From Mycobacterium sp. 1100029.7 (lineage in GTDB: Bacteria > Actinomycetota > Actinomycetes > Mycobacteriales > Mycobacteriaceae): a stretch of DNA of 64,000 bases. The stretch lies in assembly GCF_001665235.1 (NCBI RefSeq), contig NZ_LZSC01000011.1:157366-221365 (forward strand), read 5' to 3'. The position numbers and the translations under genes were made by a program. The notes beneath the pieces were generated by a model. It did not search any database. It saw only the letters and a program-made list of their open reading frames with translations, and was not told the DNA's origin. This document shows, one piece after another, positions 39,326 through 48,978 of this stretch (positions are counted from its first letter, which is position 1; each line of letters starts with the position of its first letter).

Positions 39326-40432
39326 CTACACCGCGATCGCCTCGAGGATGCTGAGCGGCGAGACCGTGTCGACGACGCGGTTCAACCGGAAGCCGGCTTC
39401 GTCGAACAGCCGGCCGTATTCGTCCGCGGTGCGTTCCCGCGCGCCGGCGACGACCAGCATCTCGAGGTCTACCCAGTTGCCGTGGAAGTCATGGTTGCCG
39501 TCGGGAATGACGAACTCGCACAACAACAGTCGCGCGCCAGGCCGCACCGCGGCGCGGATGTTCTCCAAGATCCGGACCGCGTCTTTGTCGGGCCAGTCGT
39601 GGATGACGTTCTTGAGCACATAGGCGTCGCCGCCCTCCGGCGCGGACTCGAAAAATGAGCCCTCTTCGATCCGAACGCGGTGGTCGATACCGTACTTGCG
39701 AAGCAGCTGCGGGGCGTCCGCGACGACCTTGGGAAGATCGAACAGGACGCCCCGCGAGTTCGGGGCTGTCTTGAGGATTGCCGCCAACAGCCGACCATGT
39801 CCGCCACCAACATCGACGATCGTGCCCAGGCCACTGAAGTCGTAGGCCGCGGTCAAGGGCACGGTCGCGAACTCGGACACATTGGTCATCGCAGAGTTGA
39901 AGATCTCACCCAACTCGGCCTCGTCCGCCAAGTACTCGAAGGCCGCTTTGCCGCGAAGCCCTGGGACCACCGCACTTCCGGTCCGGATCGCATCGGTCAG
40001 GTGGCTCCAATGCTCCCGGTGCTGAGGCGAGCCAACCCAGCGCGCCATCCCGGCCATCGACACGGGCGCGTCGGTGCGCAGTGTCTCTGCGAGCGCGTTG
40101 AGCGCGTAACGCCCGTCGCTGCGCTGACTGAAGATTCCGATACCGATCAACGCGCGCATGAGTCGCCGCAGAGCGTCGGCGTTGGCGCCGACCCGCCCTG
40201 CCAGGTGCTCGCCGGACACCGGGCCGTCTGCCAACGCGTCCGCCACGCCGAGTTCGGCGGCGGTCGTAATCGCCTGAGCGGCCCAGGCATTCAGGACCAT
40301 TTCCAGCATCACCGCCGCAGGCGGAGCAGAGCGTCGGCGCAACCAAGACAGGCGGTGGCGGACCTGTTCGACCGCGCGCACGACCTTGACCGGCGGAACC
40401 TTGGACCTCAAGTGCCTACCTCTTTTGTTCAT
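39326..40432 (-). CDS. SAM-dependent O-methyltransferase (family 2)
   Basis: This 368-residue enzyme belongs to the acetylserotonin/hydroxyneurosporene O-methyltransferase group. The N-terminal dimerisation winged helix spans about residues 40-130 (ELGVADALADGPVSGEHLA). The Rossmann SAM site is GTIVDVGGGHGRLLAAILK. LFDLPKVVADAP, the catalytic VIHDWPDKDAVRIL (histidine base) and LLLCEFVIPDG follow. It probably methylates a small phenolic or polyketide. The start is uncertain: ATG at 40432 gives a good protein, while GTG at 40531, close to the predicted transcript start, would add 33 weakly conserved residues. It is convergent with the TetR gene. Confidence 0.88.
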   Translation of the reverse strand: MNKRGRHLRSKVPPVKVVRAVEQVRHRLSWLRRRSAPPAAVMLEMVLNAWAAQAITTAAELGVADALADGPVSGEHLAGRVGANADALRRLMRALIGIGIFSQRSDGRYALNALAETLRTDAPVSMAGMARWVGSPQHREHWSHLTDAIRTGSAVVPGLRGKAAFEYLADEAELGEIFNSAMTNVSEFATVPLTAAYDFSGLGTIVDVGGGHGRLLAAILKTAPNSRGVLFDLPKVVADAPQLLRKYGIDHRVRIEEGSFFESAPEGGDAYVLKNVIHDWPDKDAVRILENIRAAVRPGARLLLCEFVIPDGNHDFHGNWVDLEMLVVAGARERTADEYGRLFDEAGFRLNRVVDTVSPLSILEAIAV

Positions 40433-40545
40433 CGTCGCCACGGTGGACCGGACACGTGGCCGGCTTTCTCTTGATTGCTCAGTCGACGAAGCCTCAGGGC
40501 ACTGCGCCCTCCTGTTGCCTGACCGATCCACCTGTCCGTATCGGA

Positions 40546-40609
40546 ACTATGGTCGCAAACTGCCAAAATTTCAATACCCATTGAAATAAGACCTGGTTCG
40601 AGCTACAGT
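40546..40609. promoter_or_regulatory. Divergent promoters sharing one TetR-type operator
   Basis: The centre ATTTCAAT-ACCC-ATTGAAAT (40568-40587) is a perfect 8-bp-arm inverted repeat. Each arm supplies a -35 hexamer TTGAAA. On the minus strand TTGAAA (40574-40569), a 17-bp spacer and CATAGT (40551-40546) point to the O-methyltransferase. On the plus strand TTGAAA (40581-40586), a 17-bp spacer and TACAGT (40604-40609) point to the micro-lipoprotein. A bound repressor would shut both. Confidence 0.72.
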
Positions 40610-40625
40610 CCTGACAGGGGGCCGG

Positions 40626-40763
40626 ATGAATGGAGTCGTCATGTCACAGCTAGCCGTGAAGGTCGTCGTTGCGGCGATCCTCGCATTCACCGCCGGCACC
40701 GCGACCGGATGCGTTCCCACTGCAGCCAGTGTGGAACCACCTCTCGGTGTTGCAGCGGGCTAG
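40626..40763 (+). CDS. Putative micro-lipoprotein (45 aa) or truncated secreted protein
   Basis: The ATG at 40626 gives 45 residues with a basic start, a hydrophobic core (AVKVVVAAILAFTAG) and a lipobox-like TATGC before the tail CVPTAASVEPPLGVAAG. AGGGGG lies five bases upstream, and a second in-frame ATG is at 40641. A predicted promoter with the TetR-type operator drives it, so it is probably transcribed together with, but away from, the O-methyltransferase gene. The same frame continues past the TAG for 30 codons, so this may be a remnant of a longer secreted protein. No family recognised. Confidence 0.45.
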   Translation: MNGVVMSQLAVKVVVAAILAFTAGTATGCVPTAASVEPPLGVAAG

Positions 40764-40778
40764 AGCCGAAAGTGCCGA

Positions 40779-40856
40779 ATGCCTAAGGGGCACTTCGTGA
40801 AGCAAGCGCAGCCAATCCTCGACCCTGTCCTGTCCGAGCACGGCTACACACACTGA
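40779..40856 (+). other. 25-codon ORF in frame after the micro-lipoprotein stop
   Basis: After the TAG at 40761-40763 the same frame runs open to a TGA at 40854-40856. An ATG at 40779 begins MPKGHFVKQAQPILDP and ends SEHGYTH. It could be a coupled micropeptide, or the C-terminal remnant of a gene interrupted by the TAG. Nothing distinguishes these by eye. Confidence 0.25.
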
Positions 40857-41129
40857 TTGATCAGGCGCCGCCTACCGGGTGCGCCCTGCCGCCACCTGGT
40901 ACGCGGCGCCTTCGATTGCCGGCCCCATCGCATCGGGCGCGCCCGTCGCTGCAGGCGTCGTCGTCGCCGCAGTGAAGTATCACGCCCCATTACCGCCGCT
41001 ATCGGATCGGCCGGGAGGGGCGCGCCGCAAACTACTAGCGCGACCGCCAGCGCCTCAAAGCGCCGGCCCGCCGCGCCACGTTGTGCGCGGCAGCGTTAGC
41101 GGTTCCGCCCCCGGCGATGCGGCAAAAGA
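40857..41129. other. No gene recognised between micropeptide and aroG
   Basis: These 273 bases precede the tail of aroG. A plus-strand frame is open across it (Ala/Pro-rich) but runs into aroG antisense and resembles no family. No hairpin with a T run is evident. It may be decayed sequence left from the insertion that brought the TetR/methyltransferase genes. Confidence 0.4.
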
Positions 41130-42560
<1,431 letters not shown>

Positions 42561-42603
42561 TCACGCGCCCCGGTAGGTAAGCCCAGCGACTGCTGGGGGG
42601 TGC

Positions 42604-43113
42604 TCATCGGGTCGCGTCGGCGCCCGCATCGTCGCCGCCGGAGACTATCAGCCGGAATCGGCGCAGCTGATCGCGGGCGTCCACTAGGGCGTCGTGCACA
42701 TCGCGGTGCCGTGGTGGCAGCCGCGGCGACCCGCGGTCCTCCCAGAGTTGGCGCAGCTCGCGGGTGAACCGGGGTATCGCCTTGGGCAGTCCCGGCATCG
42801 CACCCCACAGCTGACACAGCGCCACATGGTCATAGGCGGCCACCCACGCCCACAGCTCGATCGGCTCGGCTGTCCGGACGCCGAAGAACTCCTCCAAGTC
42901 CTGCCGGATCTGCCGGCGCGAACGCCACAGCTGCGACGACGGCGGCGGCAGCTTCGGCAACACATTGGCGCGCACCCACGGCCCGGCCCGCTCCGGGTCG
43001 AACTCCGTGGACACCGCGTAGTACTCGCGGCCGTCTTCGGCGGCCACCCCGATCGAGATCAGCTCGATGGTGCGGCCGTCCTCGATGAACTCGGTGTCGT
43101 AGAAGTACCGCAC
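42604..43113 (-). CDS. 3'-5' exoribonuclease (Rv2179c-like)
   Basis: This 169-residue DEDD-superfamily exoribonuclease is of the Rv2179c type, which forms its own family and degrades RNA 3' overhangs. The first catalytic acids are in [13 protein letters not shown] (D and E of DTE). [17 protein letters not shown] holds the second aspartate. [20 protein letters not shown] holds the final His and Asp residues. The start is the first ATG, ten bases after the stop of the membrane gene (43123), so the two are likely cotranscribed. Confidence 0.94.
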   Translation of the reverse strand: MRYFYDTEFIEDGRTIELISIGVAAEDGREYYAVSTEFDPERAGPWVRANVLPKLPPPSSQLWRSRRQIRQDLEEFFGVRTAEPIELWAWVAAYDHVALCQLWGAMPGLPKAIPRFTRELRQLWEDRGSPRLPPRHRDVHDALVDARDQLRRFRLIVSGGDDAGADATR

Positions 43114-43122
43114 GCAGAAAGG

Positions 43123-44013
43123 CTATCTGCTGATCAGGATGGGCTCGGTGCCCTCGGGCGGCGGGGCGGGGTGGACGTCGTGGTCAAGCTGGGCGTCGAC
43201 CAGACGGTCGTCGGGCATCCGCGGCGTGCCGGCGATGGCGCACTGCAACCACAACTTGCCCTGCACGACGGGCCGGCGCCATTTGCGCTCCCGGTCCAAC
43301 GCGCGCCGCATCTTCTCCGGTTGGGTGGTGTAGCGCCAACGCGCCCACGGGGCGTGCGGGCGGGACAGCCGGACCGCGCCGACGACCAGCAACACCACGA
43401 TGAACATGCCGAGCAGGCCGGTCCACACCTTGCCCTTGAGCACCACCACCACCGCCAGCGGCAGCGTCATCACCAGGGCGCCGACCACCGCGGCGTGCCA
43501 CACCGACGAATCCACGTCCCGCCAAACCGGGAACAGGAACATCAGCGGGTGCAGGCCCATGATCAGCAGTCCGGCCACCGCCACCGCGGCGAACACCGCG
43601 TCCACCGAGGTGCGGCCGTCTTCCTCCCAGTAGACGTCGGACAAATGCAGGATCAACGCGTACTCGTCGAGCACCAGCGCCGCACCGATGCCGAAAAATA
43701 TTGCCGACACCGTGTTCTCGGCCTCCTGGCCGGTGTCGGACAAGGTCACCAGCGTCAGGCCGGAGATCATCACCAGCACCACCCCGAACGTCACGTGGTG
43801 AATGTGCAGTCCGCCGATGTGCACGTTGCGCGGCTGCCACCACTTGGCCGGACGGCCGGAGGCGACGCGGTGGCGGATGAAACGCACGAACGTCCGGGTG
43901 ACGAAAAAGGTCAGGATGAAGGCGACCAGGCAGCACAGCAAGGGCAGCCGGCCGCCCTGGACGATGTCATGCGAATACCAGTGGCCTACTCGGTGCACGA
44001 ACCAGTGCAGCAC
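43123..44013 (-). CDS. Polytopic membrane protein (Rv2180c-like)
   Basis: This 296-residue integral membrane protein has about six to seven transmembrane helices between residues 20 and 220. It has a histidine-rich conserved stretch [16 protein letters not shown] and an acidic [18 protein letters not shown] that together look like a metal site. A basic cytoplasmic tail ([14 protein letters not shown]) follows. The equivalent M. tuberculosis gene is annotated as a conserved integral membrane protein of unknown function. It is divergent from the mannosyltransferase at 44104 and upstream of the exoribonuclease. Confidence 0.9.
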   Translation of the reverse strand: MLHWFVHRVGHWYSHDIVQGGRLPLLCCLVAFILTFFVTRTFVRFIRHRVASGRPAKWWQPRNVHIGGLHIHHVTFGVVLVMISGLTLVTLSDTGQEAENTVSAIFFGIGAALVLDEYALILHLSDVYWEEDGRTSVDAVFAAVAVAGLLIMGLHPLMFLFPVWRDVDSSVWHAAVVGALVMTLPLAVVVVLKGKVWTGLLGMFIVVLLVVGAVRLSRPHAPWARWRYTTQPEKMRRALDRERKWRRPVVQGKLWLQCAIAGTPRMPDDRLVDAQLDHDVHPAPPPEGTEPILISR

Positions 44014-44103
44014 GCTTGCAACCTACGCCGGTCGACCGTCGCAGCGCGGGAGCCGCGCTGCGGGGCAGGGCGGACACCGATACCGATTACGCTGTTCTGC
44101 GAC

Positions 44104-45411
44104 ATGAGTAATTCGCAGGCGCCATTCGTGGGCAGCCGACCGGGGCGGGCGTTGTTGTGGTGCCTGTTGTGGCTGCTGGCCGCCGCGGCGCTGGGCTACA
44201 CGGCCTGGGGCTTGTTCGCGCACACGCCCTATCGCATCGACATCGACATCTATCAAATGGGCGGCCAGACCTGGCTGGACGGCCGCCCGCTGTACCGCGG
44301 CGACGTGTTGTTCCACACACCGATCGGGCTGAATCTGCCGTTCACCTACCCGCCGCTGGCGGCGATCATGTTCTGCCCGTTCGCCTGGCTGCACATGCCG
44401 GCGGCCAGCGTCGCGATCACGGCGTTGACGCTGGTGCTGCTGATCGTGTCGACCGTGATCGTGCTGACCCGCCTGGATGTCTGGAACCACTCGGCGCTGC
44501 TCGGCGGCCCTGCCTGGCTGCGCCGGTGGTGGCTGGCCGTGGTCGTGGTGGCGCCCGCGGCGCTCTGGCTGGAGCCGATCAACTCGAACTTCGCCTTCGG
44601 CCAAATCAACGTCGTGCTGATGACGCTGGTGATCGCCGACTGCGTGCCGCGCCGCACGCCCTGGCCGCGTGGGGTGCTGCTGGGGGTGGGCATTGCGCTC
44701 AAGCTGACGCCCGCGGTCTTCCTGCTGTACTTCCTGGTGCGGCGCGACTTCCGCGCCGCAGTAACGGCGATGACGTCGTTCGCGGCGGCGACGCTGCTCG
44801 GGTTCATCCTGGCGTGGAGCGACTCGTGGGAGTACTGGACGCACACCGTGCACCACACCGACCGCATCGGCTCCGCGGCGCTGAACACCGACCAGAACAT
44901 CGCCGGCGCGCTGGCCCGCATCGGGCTCGGCGAACACCTGCGATTCCTGCTGTGGGTCGGCCTGTGTCTGGCCGTGCTGGCGCTGACCGTCTGGGCGATG
45001 CGGCGGGTGCTGCACGCCGGCGAGCCGACGCTGGCGGTCATCTGCGTCGCGCTGTTCGGGTTGATGGTGTCGCCGGTGTCGTGGTCGCACCACTGGGTGT
45101 GGGTACTGCCGACGCTTCTGGTGACCGCGGTGCTGGGCTGGCGGCGCCGCAACGTCGCGCTGGCCGCCGTCACCGCCGTCGGTGTGGCGTTGATGTACTG
45201 GACGCCGCTCGAGCTGCTGCCCAAACATCACGAGGAGACCGCCAACTGGTGGCGTCAGCTGCTCGGGATGTCCTACGTGTGGTGGGCGCTGGCCGTGCTC
45301 GTCACCGCCGGGCTGACCGTCACGACCCGGGTAGCGGCGCGAGATTCGTTGACGCGCAACGATTCCGACGCAAGCCGTCAGCTCATCAGCGACGTCAACG
45401 TCGCCGGTTAA
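44104..45411 (+). CDS. Alpha-(1->2)-mannosyltransferase, GT-C family (Rv2181-like, MptC)
   Basis: This 435-residue polytopic GT-C glycosyltransferase (GT87, DUF2029) adds alpha-1,2-mannose branches to lipomannan/lipoarabinomannan in M. tuberculosis (Rv2181). The acidic signature [20 protein letters not shown] lies in the first periplasmic loop. [46 protein letters not shown] and [14 protein letters not shown] are conserved family blocks. About ten to eleven helices are present. The ATG at 44104 starts 90 bases after the divergent gene. Its stop shares TTAA with the convergent acyltransferase. Confidence 0.93.
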   Translation: MSNSQAPFVGSRPGRALLWCLLWLLAAAALGYTAWGLFAHTPYRIDIDIYQMGGQTWLDGRPLYRGDVLFHTPIGLNLPFTYPPLAAIMFCPFAWLHMPAASVAITALTLVLLIVSTVIVLTRLDVWNHSALLGGPAWLRRWWLAVVVVAPAALWLEPINSNFAFGQINVVLMTLVIADCVPRRTPWPRGVLLGVGIALKLTPAVFLLYFLVRRDFRAAVTAMTSFAAATLLGFILAWSDSWEYWTHTVHHTDRIGSAALNTDQNIAGALARIGLGEHLRFLLWVGLCLAVLALTVWAMRRVLHAGEPTLAVICVALFGLMVSPVSWSHHWVWVLPTLLVTAVLGWRRRNVALAAVTAVGVALMYWTPLELLPKHHEETANWWRQLLGMSYVWWALAVLVTAGLTVTTRVAARDSLTRNDSDASRQLISDVNVAG

Positions 45412-46136
45412 CCGGCCGCGGTTTCCGGGATGCGTGAAGCCTCGTCGGTCGGGCCGTCGCCGCCGTCGCGATTTTTGACTGTCGCGGCGTACACGTCGAC
45501 GTATTCCTGACCGGACAGCTGCATGAGTTCGTAGATGACCTCGTCGGCGACGGCCCGCTCGATGAAGCGGTTGCCCGCCAAGCCCTCGAACCGGGAGAAG
45601 TCCATCGGCTTACCGAACCGGACGGTCACCTTGCCGAAGCGCAGCATCGTGGTGCCGGGCGGGTTGACGACGTTGGTGCCGATCATCGCCACCGGAATCA
45701 CCGGCACACCGGTCTCCAGCGCGAGCCGGGCCAAGCCGGTCTTGCCCTTGTACAGCCGGCCGTCGGGCGAGCGGGTGCCTTCGGGGTACATGCCCAGCAC
45801 CTTGCCGGCGGTCAAGACCCGCTGGGCGGTGTCCAGTGCGGCCTGCGCGGCGTCGGCGTTGCTGCGGTCGATCGGCACCTGTCCGACGGCGGTGAAGAAC
45901 CATCGGCTGAGCCAGCCCTTGAAGCCGGTGCCGGTGAAGTATTCGGACTTCGCCAGGAAGGTGATGCGCCGGCGCACCACCAGCGGCAAGAAGAAGCTGT
46001 CCATCACCGCCAGATGGTTACTGGCAAGGATGACCGGCCCCGAGTTCGGAACATAGTGCAGGCCTTCAACTTTCGGCCGCCCGAGCAGTTGCAGCAGCGG
46101 GCCGAAAAAGATGTACTTCAACAGCCAGTACGCCAT
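45408..46136 (-). CDS. 1-acylglycerol-3-phosphate O-acyltransferase, PlsC type (Rv2182c-like)
   Basis: This 242-residue membrane-associated acyltransferase of phospholipid synthesis has the catalytic NHLAVMD (NHx4D), [20 protein letters not shown] and the glycerophosphate-binding [10 protein letters not shown], then [11 protein letters not shown]. The substrate is presumably lysophosphatidic acid or a related acceptor. The ATG at 46136 ([15 protein letters not shown]) places the first membrane segment at the N-terminus; a start at 46178 would add 14 polar residues. It ends in a TTAA shared with the convergent mannosyltransferase. Confidence 0.93.
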   Translation of the reverse strand: MAYWLLKYIFFGPLLQLLGRPKVEGLHYVPNSGPVILASNHLAVMDSFFLPLVVRRRITFLAKSEYFTGTGFKGWLSRWFFTAVGQVPIDRSNADAAQAALDTAQRVLTAGKVLGMYPEGTRSPDGRLYKGKTGLARLALETGVPVIPVAMIGTNVVNPPGTTMLRFGKVTVRFGKPMDFSRFEGLAGNRFIERAVADEVIYELMQLSGQEYVDVYAATVKNRDGGDGPTDEASRIPETAAG

Positions 46137-46223
46137 GGCCCTCCCATTCGCCCGCATCCGCCCGGTGTTCTGCGCCAACTGTACCCATCCGCGACCGAAG
46201 GGACCACCTTCAACCTGTGCTGA

Positions 46224-46622
46224 TCACTCCTCGATGGTGACCGGGATCGGCTGGTAGCGAGTGCGCACGCCGTCTTCGCTCGCCGGGGCGTCGTCGGCGG
46301 GCGCAGCGCCCTCGGGCGGGGTGTCCGGTGGCGGCGGCGCGGAAGTCCGGTCCACGTCACTGACGATCGCGCGGATGACCTCCAGCAGGGCGACGCTGTG
46401 GTCGGCGATGACGGTCAGCAGGGGGTGCTGATCGCCGGTGGCCAGCGCGGCCAGCGCGCAGAACGGGCACCAGATCTGCTGGCACTTGCCGGTGCCGACG
46501 CCGTTGCCCGCCGTCATCGCGGCGGCCATGCGCACGGCGGGATCGATGCCATCGAGGATCGCCTGGGCCAGCTTGCGCAACTCGGGACCGAGTTCGGGGT
46601 GCGCCGTATTCACTTGGGCCAC
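46224..46622 (-). CDS. Conserved hypothetical protein (Rv2183c-like)
   Basis: This 132-residue protein is conserved at this position in mycobacteria. The N-terminal helical part (residues 10-80) contains GTGKCQQIWCPFCALAAL, whose cysteines C47, C52 and C55 could bind metal. The last 45 residues are Pro/Ala/Asp-rich and probably disordered. It overlaps the end of the ATPase gene by 13 bases, so translation is coupled. Function unknown; the context (ATPase, SRPBCC proteins, acyltransferase) suggests lipid or envelope handling. Confidence 0.85.
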   Translation of the reverse strand: MAQVNTAHPELGPELRKLAQAILDGIDPAVRMAAAMTAGNGVGTGKCQQIWCPFCALAALATGDQHPLLTVIADHSVALLEVIRAIVSDVDRTSAPPPPDTPPEGAAPADDAPASEDGVRTRYQPIPVTIEE

Positions 46623-47920
46623 ACCTCCGGATCTGGTCTAAAGCGAACTGTCAGCTCACCGCCTCGCAGATGCGCGTCCTGCACGGTGCACCGCCGCAGC
46701 ACGGACGCCAACCGAACCCGGCGCCGTAATCCCCCGGCGCTGATGATCAGGTCGTCGTCCACCCGGCCCAGCGACAGCGATCCGGCGTCGAGTTGTGGCA
46801 ACGTTAACCGCATACGGTATATCGACCCAAGTCCCGTCCCGGATTCGAGATCCACAATAGGACGCAGCGGTGCCGGTGGGGCCGACCCGCGCCGAAGTCG
46901 GGCGCTGTCGAGCAGTCCGCCCAGCGCCTTGGGACCGATCGGCTCGCCCGCCAACAGCGGCGTCATCACCAGCGCCACGTCGCCGATGGTGGCGTCGAGT
47001 TCGTCGAGCACCGCCCGCTGCTCGGAGATGCGTTCGCCATACCAATAGAACGCCGGATGGTCGGGAAGGTTGCGGTACTCATACGAGTCGTCTTCCACCA
47101 GAACCTGGTTGATAATCAACTCTTCGACGCGCAGCCCCATCAACGCCAGCGAACCCAGCGTGCGGACCGCCTCGGCCGCCACCACCCGCTCGGGTGTCAG
47201 TACCAAATGCGCGCTGACCAACTCGCCGTCGGTCAGCAGCGCGCTGAGCGCTTCCACGCTGGTGCTGATGCGTTCGATCAGTTCCACCACCGCGGCCGAG
47301 CGTGGATCGTCGGCGGTGATGGACAACCGGCGATGCCGCGGCCAGGCACGCTCGACGTAGAGCCCGAAGGTGGCGGGCAAGGTGAGCATGCGCAACGCGT
47401 CCGCGGTCGACGCGCAGTCGACGACGACGCGATCCCATCGCCCGGATGCCGCGAGCTCACCGACCGCGTGCAGGCCGAGGACTTCCTGGATGCCAGGCAG
47501 CGCCGAGAGTTCTTCGGGCGCAATGGTGCTCAGCTCGGATTCGGGAAATCGTCGATCCAGCGCGGTGACCACGTCCAGCCAACGCGCCTCCAGCAGGGCC
47601 AGGGTGTCCAGGGCCATCGCGTCCAGCGAGCCGCCGCCCGCCTCGAGTCCCCCCGCGTCCAGGTCGGCAAGCACCCGGACCGCGTCGCCCCGGCCACTCG
47701 GCGGGACCGGGACGCCCAGCACGTCGCCGAGGGAGTGCGCTTGGTCGGTCGAGACCACCAGCACGCGCTGGCCCTCGGTCGCGTCGTGGACCGCGGTGGC
47801 AGCAGCGAGGGTGGATTTTCCTACGCCGCCCTTACCGACGAAGAGACTGATCCGGGTTTGGGAGAACAGCCCGGAAGATGGCTCGGAAGCGGAAGCGGCG
47901 GGCGGAACGGATTCACTCAG
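46610..47920 (-). CDS. ArsA/GET3-like P-loop ATPase (Rv2184c-like), apparent CTG start
   Basis: This protein of about 436 residues is an ArsA/MinD-type ATPase with deviant Walker A FVGKGGVGKSTLAAATA (about residues 27-43), VVSTDQAHSLGDVLG (switch I) and VVDCASTADALRMLTLP (switch II). The first ATG/GTG/TTG in frame (GTG at 47764) lies after the Walker A, so it cannot be the true start. Between the upstream TGA and the P-loop the only near-start codon is CTG at 47920, preceded by GAGTCGAGG and overlapping the SRPBCC stop by eight bases. Either CTG is used or the ancestral start has mutated. Confidence 0.88.
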   Translation of the reverse strand: MSESVPPAASASEPSSGLFSQTRISLFVGKGGVGKSTLAAATAVHDATEGQRVLVVSTDQAHSLGDVLGVPVPPSGRGDAVRVLADLDAGGLEAGGGSLDAMALDTLALLEARWLDVVTALDRRFPESELSTIAPEELSALPGIQEVLGLHAVGELAASGRWDRVVVDCASTADALRMLTLPATFGLYVERAWPRHRRLSITADDPRSAAVVELIERISTSVEALSALLTDGELVSAHLVLTPERVVAAEAVRTLGSLALMGLRVEELIINQVLVEDDSYEYRNLPDHPAFYWYGERISEQRAVLDELDATIGDVALVMTPLLAGEPIGPKALGGLLDSARLRRGSAPPAPLRPIVDLESGTGLGSIYRMRLTLPQLDAGSLSLGRVDDDLIISAGGLRRRVRLASVLRRCTVQDAHLRGGELTVRFRPDPEVWPK

Positions 47921-48350
47921 CCTCGACTCGTTTCTTCAGATCCTTCAGCGCGGTGTCGGTCAGCCGGCGCTCGGCTTTGCGCTTGAGCAACCCGATCATC
48001 GGGATGGCCAGGTCGACCGCGAGCTCGTAGGTGACGTCGGTCCCAGAATCCTTGGCCGCCAACCGATATGACCCCTCCAGGGACCGCAGCAGGGTACTGG
48101 ACACCAGGGTCCAGCTCAGCGACTTGTGGTCAGCGGGCCACTGGTAGGACATCACCAAGGTGTCTTTGATGACACCGGCGTCCATCACGAATCGCACGGT
48201 CTTGGGGTAGCCGTCGGAGCCGCGTTCCTGCACTTCGGCTTCCTTGTACTCCGAGATCCACTGCGGGTACGAATCGATGTCGGCGATCACCTGCAGCACC
48301 GTGTCCGGGTCTGCCTCGATGTGAATGGTTTGGGTCGTCTTTTCCGCCAC
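47913..48350 (-). CDS. SRPBCC/START-like protein (Rv2185c/TB16.3-like)
   Basis: This 145-residue helix-grip protein of the polyketide cyclase/SRPBCC family starts VAEKTTQTIHIEADPDTVLQ. It has the PQWISEYKEAEVQ segment and ends in a long helix ALKDLKKRVEAE. It has a hydrophobic cavity for a lipid or other small molecule; the ligand is unknown. The GTG at 48350 gives the expected family length (about 144), although the frame is open to 48758. It is upstream of and overlaps the ATPase gene by eight bases. Confidence 0.92.
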   Translation of the reverse strand: MAEKTTQTIHIEADPDTVLQVIADIDSYPQWISEYKEAEVQERGSDGYPKTVRFVMDAGVIKDTLVMSYQWPADHKSLSWTLVSSTLLRSLEGSYRLAAKDSGTDVTYELAVDLAIPMIGLLKRKAERRLTDTALKDLKKRVEAE

Positions 48351-48451
48351 CTGGCCGCTACCCTCTCTCCCGTGACGGGGCCTACCCCCGGTCATTTCCG
48401 GGAGTACCCCGCTTCGGACCGAACGGTACTCCGTGCGATCCGCGACCGGAG

Positions 48452-48850
48452 TCAAGCTACCGGAGAAACCCCAACCGGACGGGACCGTTCCAGCGTCGCC
48501 TTGACCTCGAATGCCATGTTCTTGCCGGCGACCCGGCGCCGGTGCGTCAGCTTCGCCAGGTTCAGCTTGGCCAGCTCGTGTGCTGTCACACCCGTCGGCT
48601 CGGCGTGCACAAAGTAATGCAGCACCACTCCGTCCACCCCGCCCGTCTGAGGCTCCAGCCACACCTCCATGGTGCCGGTCAGCGCGCCGGTGACCGTCCA
48701 ACGGATGCCCTTCTCGGCCCGATCCTCGACGACCTGCAGCCGCAGGTCCGGCCACCACCGCTGCCAGCTCGCCTGATCGGCGACCGCGGCGCCGACCCGT
48801 GCGCCGTCGGCGGCGACATATGTCTGATCCGCGATCTGGATGCTGTGCAT
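48452..48850 (-). CDS. SRPBCC-like conserved protein (Rv2186c-like)
   Basis: This 132-residue second helix-grip protein begins MHSIQIADQTYVAADGARV, with SWQRWWPDLRLQVVEDRAEKG and TVTGALTGTMEVWLEP, and ends in a basic helix region. The fold resembles SRPBCC/polyketide cyclase proteins and is probably a lipid-binding module. It lies 101 bases upstream of the TB16.3-like gene and is divergent from fadD15. Function unknown. Confidence 0.87.
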   Translation of the reverse strand: MHSIQIADQTYVAADGARVGAAVADQASWQRWWPDLRLQVVEDRAEKGIRWTVTGALTGTMEVWLEPQTGGVDGVVLHYFVHAEPTGVTAHELAKLNLAKLTHRRRVAGKNMAFEVKATLERSRPVGVSPVA

Positions 48851-48978
48851 CGTGTCAGCTTCACATATCTATCTCTGCCCAGGCCGCTGGGCCCACTGCC
48901 TCCGGACTGCGCGGATGCCGCGATTAGTCTTGGCTACAGCAAGCCGGCCACAGTACTAGGTCAATCGAGGTCACAGAA

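Noticed and set aside
42694..44103. N-terminal extension of the mannosyltransferase frame
   Set aside because: The frame is open, but it is antisense to two real genes and the GT-C protein starts naturally at 44104.
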